A stretch of 64,000 nucleotides of DNA from Actinophytocola xanthii (GTDB lineage: Bacteria > Actinomycetota > Actinomycetes > Mycobacteriales > Pseudonocardiaceae): NCBI RefSeq assembly GCF_001921205.1, contig NZ_MSIE01000002.1, positions 225,199 through 289,198 of the forward strand, read 5' to 3'. The translations under genes and the position numbers were made by a program. The notes below the pieces were generated by a model. That model was not told the origin of the DNA. It saw only the letters and a list, made by a program, of their open reading frames with translations, and made no database searches. Positions 42,473 through 50,644 of the stretch are shown here, piece after piece; position 1 is the stretch's first letter; the number at the start of each line of letters is the position of its first letter.

Positions 42473-44614
42473 TCAGGAGACCGGCGTACTGCCCGATCCG
42501 CTGCCCGGGCTCTGTTGGGGTGGCGTCGTCGTCGGTGGCGGCGACGGCTGCGTGGGTGGTGGGGACAGCGGCGAGCCGTCGTCGGGGACCTTCGAACCCG
42601 ACAGCGGCGGGTCGGTTCTCTTGCCGCCGCCCAGCGGGTACGGGCTGATGGGGGTGCGGGGCGAGGGCAGGGTGGGGCCGGGCGGGGTCGGCGGTTTCAC
42701 CCCGAGCACGCCACCGCCGATGTTCGGCTGCCGGACTCCCTGGGGGTGGAAGTTGGGGTCGAATCGGGGCGTGGACGGCGTCTTCGGCAGGTTCGGCGGC
42801 GACGGTGTCCGCATCGGGGTCGAGGGCGGGATGACCGGTGAGCTGAGCTTCCGGGCGCTCGCCGGTTTCGGTTGGGTCGTTCCCCCGCCGGCGTTGCCGT
42901 CCTGCCGCGGAGGTGTCGGCGGCTGGGGCGCTGGCCCGCCGCCGGAGTTCGGCGGGTTGGGTGGCGTGGGCGGCTGGGGGTTCGGCGGTTGGGGGTTCGG
43001 CGGTTGGGGAGTCGGCGGCCGAGGGGTGGGGGGTTGCGGCCTCGGTGGTTGCGGCCTCGGTGGGTGCGAGGTCGGTGGCTGGGGGTTCGGTTGCTGGGGA
43101 GCCGGTGACGGTGGCGGGGTGCCGTCGCCGCCGGCGGCGCCGTTGCCGTCGCCCGGGCGTCGAGGCGGTGGCGCCGGGTCGGTTCCGGTGTCGCGTGGAC
43201 CCGGGGCGGGGCCGCTCGGGCCGAGCGCACCCCGGTCGGCCCCTCGGTCGGCGCCGTCCCGGGTGTTCGGGCCGCTGTCTCCGCGCGATCCCCGAGCCCT
43301 CGGTGGCGCGGTGTCGGTCCTGGGCTTGCGGACCGGCGGAGGCGGGTTCGCGACGTTCGGGTCCTGGTCGGCGAAGTTGGCGTACCCGTCGCCGTCCCAG
43401 TCCCCGTCCGCGTAGTCGGCACGGCCGTCGCGGTCGGTGTCCGGCGCCGCCGTGTTCCTGACCATGACCCCGCTGGTGTCGGTGGGCGCGTCCTTCTGCC
43501 GCTCGGGCACGGTGAGACCGAGGTCGCGCGCCAGCGTCGTGCCGATGTCGTCGGACATGAGAGCCGCGCCCTCGCGGTTCGGGTGGAACGGCTCGCTCAT
43601 CTTCATCTGGCCCGCGTCGCCCCGGGTGCCGAACCACACGCTGTTGATCGCCGGGTTGTCGCTGTTGAGCTCGCGCCCCTCCAGTGCCTTCGACACGTCG
43701 GCGAGCTTGGCGCACTGGCAGATCTGGACGGCCCGCTCGATCGCGGAGTTCACCAGACCCGCGAAGTTCTGCATCCGCCGCAGGTCCGTCTCACCCAGGT
43801 CCTCGCCCAGCATGTCCGACCACGAGGGCTTGTTCGGGTCGACGCCTACCGGGTAGTTCTGGAGGAACAACGCGGCGTTCTTCGCCTTGTTCTGGATCGC
43901 CTGGGTCACCTGGAGCAGCCGGGCGATCAGCGTGGGCGCGTAGCCGTCCGGATAGTCGTCGGCCTGCTGCCGGTAGAACTCGTCCGGTTTGGTGTTGTCG
44001 AGAATCTGGTCCGCCGCGCCCTGCAGAGCCCGGGCCTCCCCCCGCTGCGCGGCCACGAACGAGGTGACCATCGACTTGACGAGCGGACCGAAGAGCGAGT
44101 CGTTGCCGCCGAGCCCGATGATGATCGCGTCGGCGTCCGCCGGGATCTGGTCCAGCTGCGCGTAGTTGACCGCGAGGTCGTTGTCGTGGTGCCAGGTGCT
44201 CTGGTCGAGTGGGTTCTGCGGGGTGCCGCCCGGGATCGTCGCCGCCGGGTCCTTGCGCTGGGTCTCGAACACGTCCGAGGTCGTCGCGCCGGAGGAGGCC
44301 ACGATGGTCACCTCGACCTGGAGGCCCGGGTTCGCCGCCTGCAGCCGCGCGGCCGCCTGGATCGCCGCGCTCTCCCTGGACTGGTGGCGCGGGTCACGCG
44401 CCTCGATGTAGGTGCCCCGGATGCCCTCGCCCGAGGAGAACGAGTCTCCGACGACGACGAGCTTGAGTACCCGCTTCTGTTGCTGCTGCCCCGGTTGCCG
44501 TTGCGCACCGGGCGCCGCGGTGGCGGCCTCCGGCGCGGCGGCACAGAGCACGGCCAGCGCGGCGCCGAGCGCCACGATCCGACCGAAGGCACGGCCCCGG
44601 TCACGAGCACGCAT
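42473..44614 (-). CDS. Secreted SGNH hydrolase with calcium-type repeat and long proline-rich tail
   Basis: 713 residues with a signal peptide (to about residue 34). The SGNH esterase domain (about 48-375) has block I GDSFSSGEG with Ser58, block III GLGGNDS, and the block V His344 in EPFHPNREG, where the usual Asp is Glu341. Near 395-425 lies a thrombospondin type 3-like calcium motif (DTDRDGRADYADGDWDGDGYANFADQD). From about 430 to 713 the chain is proline-rich with PNPQP-type repeats and no second domain, consistent with spanning or binding the cell wall. ATG 44614 has GGAGG. Confidence 0.85.
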   Translation of the reverse strand: MRARDRGRAFGRIVALGAALAVLCAAAPEAATAAPGAQRQPGQQQQKRVLKLVVVGDSFSSGEGIRGTYIEARDPRHQSRESAAIQAAARLQAANPGLQVEVTIVASSGATTSDVFETQRKDPAATIPGGTPQNPLDQSTWHHDNDLAVNYAQLDQIPADADAIIIGLGGNDSLFGPLVKSMVTSFVAAQRGEARALQGAADQILDNTKPDEFYRQQADDYPDGYAPTLIARLLQVTQAIQNKAKNAALFLQNYPVGVDPNKPSWSDMLGEDLGETDLRRMQNFAGLVNSAIERAVQICQCAKLADVSKALEGRELNSDNPAINSVWFGTRGDAGQMKMSEPFHPNREGAALMSDDIGTTLARDLGLTVPERQKDAPTDTSGVMVRNTAAPDTDRDGRADYADGDWDGDGYANFADQDPNVANPPPPVRKPRTDTAPPRARGSRGDSGPNTRDGADRGADRGALGPSGPAPGPRDTGTDPAPPPRRPGDGNGAAGGDGTPPPSPAPQQPNPQPPTSHPPRPQPPRPQPPTPRPPTPQPPNPQPPNPQPPTPPNPPNSGGGPAPQPPTPPRQDGNAGGGTTQPKPASARKLSSPVIPPSTPMRTPSPPNLPKTPSTPRFDPNFHPQGVRQPNIGGGVLGVKPPTPPGPTLPSPRTPISPYPLGGGKRTDPPLSGSKVPDDGSPLSPPPTQPSPPPTTTPPQQSPGSGSGSTPVS
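42971..43100 (-). repeat. 15-bp tandem repeats encoding PxPxP pentapeptides
   Basis: Three near-identical 15-bp units start at 42971, 42986 and 43001, and three of a second type at 43032, 43047 and 43062. They encode PNPQP and PRPQP-like pentapeptides in the SGNH hydrolase tail. Such arrays are prone to length change. Confidence 0.75.
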
Positions 44615-44706
44615 CGAAAACCTCCGTCGCGTTGCGGACGTTGCCTACGCCGGATCCTCCAGCGCCGCACCGGGAACGGGTAGCGGAAACTTCCGGCGCG
44701 CGACGC

Positions 44707-45621
44707 TCAGCCGCAGTCGTAGACGTCCCCGATGACCAGCTCGAGAATCCTGACCAGCGGCGAGATCGCGCCGGTGTCCGACGAGTAGTCCATCGCGACG
44801 GTCACCCGGTCGGCGTCGACCGAGGGCCGCTCGAAGCGCATGTCGGCGAACGACGCGGCGTCGGGGTCGTCCGCGGTCAGCCGCTCGGCGTCGGGTGAGT
44901 CGGCCACCACGACCAGGCGGCCGCGGTCCTCGTCCACGTCGTCGGCGACCGCGAGCGCCCGTGGACAGTCCATTCCGTACTCGTAGGCGGCGGCGGCCGG
45001 TGCGGACAGCTCGTCGACCAGCGAGCGCACCACGCCGCGGATTCCGGGGGCGGTGCCCTCGGCGGCGGCCCGCACGATGTCGACGGACCGGCCGACGGCG
45101 ATGACGCCCTCCCCGCCGGCCACCACCGACGCCGCCCCGGCGAACTCCGTCCGCGCCGGGTCCTCCTCGCGCACCAGGGAACCGTCCCGGGTGTAGCCGG
45201 CGGCCACCAGCGCCGCGGCGACCTCGTCGAAGGGCTGGTCGGTGGCCAGCACGGCCACCGCCTCCTCGCCGAGGTAGCCGTTGCTGGCGACGGCGGACAC
45301 CCGACCGAGGTCGACCGCGTCGAGCACCGGCAGCTGCCGTGGCTCGCCGGTCAACGGGAAGGCGGCGGCGTACAGGTCGGCGTAGTGGCGCCGCGCCGGG
45401 TCCTCGAACGACCCGGTGCGCGGGTCGACCGCGCCGACCCCGAGCTTCTCGCGCGCGGCCCGGAGGTCCACGACCACGGCGCGCGTGGTCTCGCCCGGGG
45501 TGAGCCGGTCGAGCAGGGCGACGGGTTGGCCCAGCCTTCTGCCCCAGCTCGTCCCGTCGTCGGCGCTACAGCCGACGGCAAGCAACGCGAGCACCACCAC
45601 GCCGGCCGCAGTCCGCCCCAC
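44707..45621 (-). CDS. Lipoprotein of unknown function
   Basis: 304 residues. GTG at 45621 (AGGGAGAGAG ribosome-binding site) gives a signal peptide with lipobox LLAVGC and lipid-modified Cys18. The mature part is acidic, has alternating alpha/beta character, and two cysteines late in the chain (MDCPRAL; final VYDCG). I do not recognise the family. It may belong with the SGNH hydrolase 92 bp downstream. Confidence 0.75.
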   Translation of the reverse strand: MGRTAAGVVVLALLAVGCSADDGTSWGRRLGQPVALLDRLTPGETTRAVVVDLRAAREKLGVGAVDPRTGSFEDPARRHYADLYAAAFPLTGEPRQLPVLDAVDLGRVSAVASNGYLGEEAVAVLATDQPFDEVAAALVAAGYTRDGSLVREEDPARTEFAGAASVVAGGEGVIAVGRSVDIVRAAAEGTAPGIRGVVRSLVDELSAPAAAAYEYGMDCPRALAVADDVDEDRGRLVVVADSPDAERLTADDPDAASFADMRFERPSVDADRVTVAMDYSSDTGAISPLVRILELVIGDVYDCG

Positions 45622-45793
45622 TGTCCACTCTCTCCCTCGCCGCACCCGCTGGACGCTACGGTACCGGCGGAAACCGACCGCACCGGAAACGTCCGGCGAC
45701 CACACGTCGCCGCGTCCGTGCCGAGCCGGCGTCAGGGTCAGCCGCGCGGGCTCGGCGAGTCGCTCAGGCCGAAGGGCCCACGCTGAACGCCCC

Positions 45794-46996
45794 TCACCCG
45801 GCGAGCTCGTGCAGCTCCGTCGCGAGTCGCGCCCGGTAGGCCGCGGTCCTGCCCACCCGGTTGGCGGTGAACGCCCCGACCAGCCGGCCCTGCCGGTAGT
45901 AGGCGACGTCCAACCGGCGCGCGTCCGGGTCGTTCTCGCGCACCTCCGCCGAGTCGGCTAGTGCGGGGAGCCCGACCGAGCGGAACCGGACGCCGTACTG
46001 GTCCGACCAGAACGAGGGCACGGGGCGGTACACCGCCGGGATCTGCGGGCGGAGCAGCGACCGCGCGGCCGTGTCGGCCTGCTCGGTGGCATGGCTCCAG
46101 TGCCCGAGCGTGAGACCGGGGCCTGGCGCCCACGGGTGCGGCCAGCGGGTGACGTCACCGGCGGCCACCACGGCGGGGGCGGGGGTGCCGTCCTCGAGGA
46201 GCACGCGGGCGTGGTGGTCGCACACGACTCCACCCGCGACGCGCAGGCCGGAGCCGGCCAGCCAGTCGGTCGAGGGCGCCGCGCCAACGGCGACCACGGC
46301 AGCCCCGGCCCTCACCTCCGTCCCGTCGGAGAGGCGCGCGCCGGTGAACGTCGGGTCACCGATGAGGGACACCGCGGTGGTCGAGGTCCTGAGGTCGACG
46401 CCGGCCCGCCGGTGCAGCGCGGCGACGAACGCTCCGGCGGCCTCGCCCACCGCGCGGCGCATCGGCTGGGGCTCCGGCTCGACGACGGTCACCGGGACGC
46501 CGGCGCCGTGTGCGCTCGCCGCGACCTCGCTGCCGAGGAAACCCGCGCCCAGCACCAGCAGCCGCCCGCCGCGGCGCAGGGCGGTCCGCAGCGCGCGGGC
46601 GTCGTCCAGTCCACGCAGGACGTGGACGCCGACGGCGGGTGTGGGCCCTGGCCAGCGCCGGGCGGTGGAACCGGTCGCGATCACGAGACCCGCGAAGGGA
46701 AGGAGGGTGCCGTCGTCGACCTCCACGGTGCGGGCGCCGAGGTCCAGCGCCCTCGCGCGCCGGCCCAGCCGCCAGTCGATGTCGAGCCCGTCCGGGAGCG
46801 GCAGGCGCACGTCCTCGTCCTGGTTGACGAGGAACCCCTTGGACAGCGGCGGCCGGTCGTAGGGGAGATGGGGTTCGTCGCCGACCACCGTCAGGCGGCC
46901 GTCGTACCCCAGCTCGCGGAGGACCACGCAGGCGCGCAGCCCGGCGAGCGAGGCGCCGACGACCAGGATGCCGGCCCCCTGGAGACCCTGGCTCAT
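45794..46996 (-). CDS. FAD-dependent ferredoxin reductase (rubredoxin/putidaredoxin reductase type)
   Basis: 400 residues. FAD Rossmann motif GASLAG at 14-19, PYDRPPLSK, the NAD(P)H motif GAGFLGSEVA, and GDVTRW complete the pattern of class I oxygenase-coupled reductases. A reductase_C domain with FWSDQYG follows. The ATG overlaps the ferredoxin stop by 4 bp, so it is the electron donor to the 3Fe-4S-type ferredoxin next door. No P450 or Rieske oxygenase lies in the window. Confidence 0.87.
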   Translation of the reverse strand: MSQGLQGAGILVVGASLAGLRACVVLRELGYDGRLTVVGDEPHLPYDRPPLSKGFLVNQDEDVRLPLPDGLDIDWRLGRRARALDLGARTVEVDDGTLLPFAGLVIATGSTARRWPGPTPAVGVHVLRGLDDARALRTALRRGGRLLVLGAGFLGSEVAASAHGAGVPVTVVEPEPQPMRRAVGEAAGAFVAALHRRAGVDLRTSTTAVSLIGDPTFTGARLSDGTEVRAGAAVVAVGAAPSTDWLAGSGLRVAGGVVCDHHARVLLEDGTPAPAVVAAGDVTRWPHPWAPGPGLTLGHWSHATEQADTAARSLLRPQIPAVYRPVPSFWSDQYGVRFRSVGLPALADSAEVRENDPDARRLDVAYYRQGRLVGAFTANRVGRTAAYRARLATELHELAG

Positions 46997-47223
46997 GCCG
47001 CGGCCCCACCGCTGACGTCGCCCTCGTCGGGAGGTCCGACGTGGACGGCCCGGACGGGGCAGGCGGCCGCCGCCCTGACCACGGCCTCCCGCATGCTCTC
47101 GGCGGCGGTCTCCTGGTGGACGAGGTTGTCGTCCTCGTCGAAGGAGAAGACCGCCGGAGCGGCGAAGACGCACTGCCCGTGGCTCTGGCACAGCTCCATG
47201 TCCACGTGCACTCTCATGTTCAT
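46993..47223 (-). CDS. [3Fe-4S]-type ferredoxin
   Basis: 76 residues. Cys12-xx-His15-G-x-Cys18 and Cys55-Pro match the P450-associated ferredoxins of actinomycetes, where His or another residue replaces one cysteine ligand. Its ATG overlaps the PNPOx stop and its stop overlaps the reductase start. It shuttles electrons from the reductase to an unknown acceptor, perhaps the flavin protein encoded directly upstream. Confidence 0.88.
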   Translation of the reverse strand: MNMRVHVDMELCQSHGQCVFAAPAVFSFDEDDNLVHQETAAESMREAVVRAAAACPVRAVHVGPPDEGDVSGGAAA

Positions 47224-48146
47224 CCCACCCTTTCCGAGTGGACGGTTGGCGGGTTGAAGCGGGAACGGACCGGGGCGCTCCAGCGCAGCGGGCTGGAGCC
47301 GCGGAGCTGGACGACCTCGTCCACGGTGAACTCGACAAGCCGTTGCGCCCCTGGTACGGCCGCCGCGCGTCGCGCGTCCCAGTCCACCCGCGCGGTGCCG
47401 GTGAGCTGGAGCGTGTCTCCGGTCTCCCAGTCGGGAAAGAGGAGGCCCGCCGCGGGGTTGACCTCGAGGTTGCCGAGCGTCCCGAACATCGAGTTCCCGA
47501 CGTAGTCGGGCCAGCGCAGCCGGGTGGGCGAGAGGACCTCGACGAAGCCGGGGTTGCCGCCGCGGTGCGACGCGTCGGCGTTCCCCTCGCGGTCCGCCGT
47601 CGCGACGAAGAACGTGTCGGCCAGCGTCACCAGTGCGGCCTGGCCGTCCCGGAGCCCCTCGGTGCGCAGGGGAGCGGCGGGGACGGTCCCCGTCCACCGC
47701 GGTTCCCGTTTCTGGATGTACTTGGGACAGTTGGCGTACACCTGGTCGAGCCGCACGCGGACGCCGAGGCCGGCGGCGGTGGCGCGGCCGTTCATCCGCA
47801 TGCGGCGCCGGCCGGCGAAGTCGACGGCGACCATGCCCACGGGGAAGGGCTCGGCGGCACCCGCGAGCTCGGCGTGCAGGGGGTCGCCCGGAACGGGGAG
47901 CGCGTCGACGGACAGCGCGCTGTCCCCCTGCGCCCGCAGGAATCCGGGCGCCCCCGTCAGCAGGGACGCCCACGGCCGCCCGTCCCGGTCGGCCGCGCCG
48001 AGCACCAGCATGACCTGCCCGGCGAGGAAGTCCCGGGCCACGTCCGGGATGCGGGCGTGAATGGCGGCCGAGGAGAACTCCGCCTGGTCGAGCACGCCGG
48101 CGCGTGCCTGCACGGCGCGTTCGCCCTCGTGGTAGACGTCCGGCAC
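47220..48146 (-). CDS. Pyridoxamine 5'-phosphate oxidase-fold flavoprotein
   Basis: 308 residues. The FMN-binding split-barrel fold is recognised by PWASLLTGAPGFLRA, PVGMVAVDFAGRRRMRMNG and TLADTFFVATADREGNADASHRGG, with NCPKYIQKRE, typical of PNPOx proteins that carry ferredoxin-type redox partners. It starts a tightly overlapping set with ferredoxin and reductase, so it may be the terminal flavoenzyme. The substrate is unknown. Confidence 0.83.
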   Translation of the reverse strand: MPDVYHEGERAVQARAGVLDQAEFSSAAIHARIPDVARDFLAGQVMLVLGAADRDGRPWASLLTGAPGFLRAQGDSALSVDALPVPGDPLHAELAGAAEPFPVGMVAVDFAGRRRMRMNGRATAAGLGVRVRLDQVYANCPKYIQKREPRWTGTVPAAPLRTEGLRDGQAALVTLADTFFVATADREGNADASHRGGNPGFVEVLSPTRLRWPDYVGNSMFGTLGNLEVNPAAGLLFPDWETGDTLQLTGTARVDWDARRAAAVPGAQRLVEFTVDEVVQLRGSSPLRWSAPVRSRFNPPTVHSERVG

Positions 48147-48178
48147 AGCGCGTTCCTTCCCTGTCGCCCTGCGAGCCC

Positions 48179-48643
48179 TCAGAAGAACCCGCAGGTGGGT
48201 GCGGCCCCCGCCGGTGCGGGAGCGGTGTCAGCGCCGGTCGGTGCGTAGACCTCCAGGCGGATGCCGTCCGGGTCGCTGAAGAAGATGCCGCCGGAGGAGG
48301 CACCCTCACCGTGCGGCACGACGCCGTCGTACTGGAACGAGGCGTCCAGGCCGCGCAGCACCTGCTCGACCGCCCGCACCTCGTCGATCGCCTCCACCTG
48401 GAAGGACAGGTGGTGCAGCCCCGCCGAGGACGCGGCGAAGCCCGAGCGGCTCTGCTGCCAGAGGGTCACCAGCAGCCGCCCTTCGCGGCCGAGGAAGGCC
48501 CACCGGCGGCCCTCGTCCTTGCCCTCGGAGAGCACCTCGAAGCCGAACACCTCGACGTAGAACGGCAGTGACCGCTCGATGTCGGTGACGTTCAGGCCGA
48601 CGTGCCCGGTCTGGAGCGCGCTGATCGCTACGGACTGTCCCAT
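48179..48643 (-). CDS. VOC-family protein (extradiol dioxygenase/glyoxalase fold)
   Basis: 154 residues. TGHVGLNVTDIERSLPFYVEVFGFEVL opens the first module; LHHLSFQVEAI and GIFFSDPDGIRLEVY provide His and Glu/Asp metal-ligand candidates of an extradiol dioxygenase-like site. ATG 48643 has GGGAGG upstream. It is the first gene of the operon that continues with the PNPOx, ferredoxin and reductase genes. It is divergent from the CGNR regulator. Confidence 0.85.
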   Translation of the reverse strand: MGQSVAISALQTGHVGLNVTDIERSLPFYVEVFGFEVLSEGKDEGRRWAFLGREGRLLVTLWQQSRSGFAASSAGLHHLSFQVEAIDEVRAVEQVLRGLDASFQYDGVVPHGEGASSGGIFFSDPDGIRLEVYAPTGADTAPAPAGAAPTCGFF

Positions 48644-48683
48644 GTGCGTACCTCCCAGTTGTCCGGCCGCGGTGGCCGGGGTC

Positions 48684-48713
48684 CTAACCAATGAAAGGGA
48701 CTCTAATGGTTAG
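48684..48713. promoter_or_regulatory. Inverted repeat CTAACCA/TGGTTAG, probable operator
   Basis: Arms at 48684-48690 and 48707-48713 (16-bp spacer) overlap the -10 element and the spacer of the VOC-operon promoter. A third GGTTAG half-site lies at 48749-48754, near the CGNR gene. This is likely the site of the CGNR protein or another regulator. Confidence 0.5.
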
Positions 48714-48728
48714 AAAAACAGGTGTCAA
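48700..48728 (-). promoter_or_regulatory. Sigma-70 type promoter for the VOC-PNPOx-ferredoxin operon
   Basis: On the minus strand, -35 TTGACA (48728-48723), a 17-bp spacer, and -10 TAGAGT (48705-48700). A textbook match reading towards the VOC gene start at 48643. Confidence 0.65.
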
Positions 48729-48795
48729 CCGCCGTAATTCTGTTGACCGGTTAGACTTCGGGTGTCGAGCCGCGAGCCGAGAGGAGGCAGACCCC

Positions 48796-49380
48796 GTGTC
48801 GGGAGGTCCGAGCCACGTCACCACCACGGACCCGCGTCCGCTGACGGGCGAGCCGCTGGCGCTCGACCTGCTCAACACCCGCTGGATCGACCACGGCGTT
48901 CGCCACGACCTCCTGGCGACGGTGGACGGACTGGCCACCTGGCTGAGGTCAGCCGGCCTGGCCGGGGACGTGACTCCCGACCGGCAGACGTTGGACGTGC
49001 TGCTGGCGGTCCGGGACACCCTGTGGACCCTGGTGACCGGCGACGACGACTCGGGGACGGCGCGTGCCGCGCTCAACCGGACGCTGGGCCACGGCTGGCT
49101 GCGCCGGTCGCTGGGACCCACGGGTCCGGAGACGGCGGTGGAGACCGATCCGCCCGGCCAGCTGCCCGCCTGGCTCGCCGCGGCCGACTACCTGCGCCTG
49201 CTGGAGGAGAACCCGGCCCGCCTCCGGCGCTGTGCGAACCCCGACTGCGTCCTGCACTTCTACGACGTGTCCAAGAACGGCAACCGCCGATGGTGCTCGA
49301 TGGCCGGCTGCGGCAACCGCGCCAAGGCATCGCGCCACTACCAGCGCCAGAAGCAACCCCGGCCGGACGGCACGCGCTGA
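48796..49380 (+). CDS. CGNR zinc-finger transcriptional regulator
   Basis: 194 residues. An N-terminal ABATE (putative stress-induced) domain (LALDLLNTRWIDHG) is followed by a C-terminal CGNR zinc finger with ligands in RRCANPDC and WCSMAGCGNR. GTG at 48796 is chosen for the GAGGAGG ribosome-binding site. It is divergent from the VOC-led redox operon and is its likely regulator. Confidence 0.86.
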   Translation: MSGGPSHVTTTDPRPLTGEPLALDLLNTRWIDHGVRHDLLATVDGLATWLRSAGLAGDVTPDRQTLDVLLAVRDTLWTLVTGDDDSGTARAALNRTLGHGWLRRSLGPTGPETAVETDPPGQLPAWLAAADYLRLLEENPARLRRCANPDCVLHFYDVSKNGNRRWCSMAGCGNRAKASRHYQRQKQPRPDGTR

Positions 49381-49472
49381 TCGGCTCCGCCGTGGCCCGG
49401 CCGACGCACCGCACCGGCCGTCGCGGAAGTGCGGTGAGGCGAATGTCCTTTCGGGTGTGTGTCAAATGAGCA

Positions 49473-49500
49473 TTGTCCCGGTCGGTATGCCGCATAACAT
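49473..49500 (+). promoter_or_regulatory. Promoter candidate before the type VII cassette
   Basis: -35 TTGTCC (49473-49478), 16-bp spacer, and -10 TAACAT (49495-49500). It supports the start at 49535 rather than an in-frame ATG at 49466, because transcription would begin near 49507. Confidence 0.45.
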
Positions 49501-49534
49501 CGCTGACCTGTCGCCAATTCGGCCGGGGGATTTC

Positions 49535-50215
49535 ATGGTCAACGTCAGGTCGCATACGCGCGCGGGTCACCGGGTGCGCTCGTACCGCCGGTCGAGCCCG
49601 GGCGGGGGAAAGGGCGGTGTCGGCACGGCGACCGTGGCGGCGGTGGCCGCGATCGTGATCTTCGGCGGTGGCGGTGGGGTCGTGGGCGGGGGAGCCCTCG
49701 GCTCCTCCGCCGGCGGGGCGGCGCAGTCCACGCTGGCGAGGAACCTCGGGGCGAAGAAGGCGGACGCGAAGAGCGCCGCACGGCGCGGCGACACCAGGAG
49801 CGCCTGGCAGCGCATGGGGCTGCGCCAGCTGCGGGAGCGCGCCGAGCGGTACGGCGAGTGCGTCACCCACTCCACCGGGCAGGTCCAGCGGTTCCTGGCC
49901 AGCACCCCGTGCCGCCGCCTCGACCGACTGCTCGTCGTGCTCGGCGACGGGAGCGGGAACGTCGCCGTGGTCGCGGTCGCCTGGGTGGAGTTCCGTGGCC
50001 GGGCGGCCGCCGGCCGCTACCTGGGCATCAGCGACGACTTCGGTACCGGGTACGTCAGACCCATCGGCGGCGTCGAGCTCACCGGACAGCACTACGACTC
50101 GAGGGTGGCCGGCGCGGTGGCGGTCACCGCCGAGGCCGAGCCCGCGACCGGGCTGTTCGACGACCGGGTGCTCGACGCCATCGCCGAGGTCGCCGCCTGG
50201 ATACCCCGACGCTAG
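49535..50215 (+). CDS. Small membrane protein of unknown function, first gene of the type VII cassette
   Basis: 226 residues. A basic N-terminus (about 1-28) precedes one hydrophobic glycine-rich segment (about 29-55), then a basic helical region and a globular C-terminus with two cysteines (YGECVTH; STPCRRL). The family is not recognised. ATG 49535 has GGGGGA five bases upstream; in-frame ATGs at 49466 and 49487 have none. It stands 123 bp before the EspC-like gene. It may be a membrane partner or chaperone of the secreted proteins, but that is inference. Confidence 0.65.
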   Translation: MVNVRSHTRAGHRVRSYRRSSPGGGKGGVGTATVAAVAAIVIFGGGGGVVGGGALGSSAGGAAQSTLARNLGAKKADAKSAARRGDTRSAWQRMGLRQLRERAERYGECVTHSTGQVQRFLASTPCRRLDRLLVVLGDGSGNVAVVAVAWVEFRGRAAAGRYLGISDDFGTGYVRPIGGVELTGQHYDSRVAGAVAVTAEAEPATGLFDDRVLDAIAEVAAWIPRR

Positions 50216-50269
50216 GGCGCGATAATTCCCCTGCTCTTCGCCCGGGACGACCGCGGCCGGGAATTCCGT

Positions 50270-50297
50270 GGAACCATTCGTGGGTGCTCGTCGTCTA
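50270..50297 (+). promoter_or_regulatory. ECF-sigma type promoter (GGAAC-N17-CGTCTA)
   Basis: GGAAC at 50270-50274 and CGTCTA at 50292-50297 are separated by 17 bp. This matches envelope-stress ECF (sigma-E-like) promoters of actinomycetes. Transcription would start near 50304 and read the EspC-like gene, leaving a 35-base leader with a GGGGGG ribosome-binding site. Confidence 0.55.
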
Positions 50298-50338
50298 GTT
50301 TGCCGAGCGTTCGGAAATACGCCACTGGGGGGCGACGG

Positions 50339-50644
50339 ATGAGCGACATGAACGGGTTCGAATGTGATCTCTCGGTGCTGCGCCAGCTGACCGGGCAGCT
50401 GACCGAGCACGGCGGCGCGGCGGGCTCGGTGGCCGACTCGCTCGGGGCCGTGACCGCGGACACGGGCCGGCCGGACAGCGACGAGATGGGCCGGATCGGT
50501 CCGGGTGCCGTCGCCGACCTGGTCGCCAAGCTGCGTGACCAGCTGGTCGACGACAGCGGCGGGGTCGACGCCTGTGCCGTCCTCTACCAGGAGACCGACG
50601 AGGGCCTCGACCGCCGGTTCACCACGCTCCTGGGGAGGCCGTGA
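50339..50644 (+). CDS. EspC-like type VII secretion partner protein
   Basis: 101 residues, predicted as two helices. The N-terminal part (FECDLSVLRQLTGQL) resembles EspC-family (PF10824-type) ESX-associated proteins. Tyr83 to Asp87 (YQETD) forms the YxxxD secretion signal at the end of helix 2, where ESX substrates carry it. Its stop overlaps the WXG gene start (TGATG), so the two are made 1:1. It is likely the export-signal partner of the next protein. Similarity is by pattern, so moderate confidence. Confidence 0.65.
   Translation: MSDMNGFECDLSVLRQLTGQLTEHGGAAGSVADSLGAVTADTGRPDSDEMGRIGPGAVADLVAKLRDQLVDDSGGVDACAVLYQETDEGLDRRFTTLLGRP

Noticed and set aside
50355..50363. GGTTCGAAT motif resembling a tRNA T-loop
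   Set aside because: It lies inside the EspC-like coding sequence and is not flanked by acceptor, D or anticodon stems.
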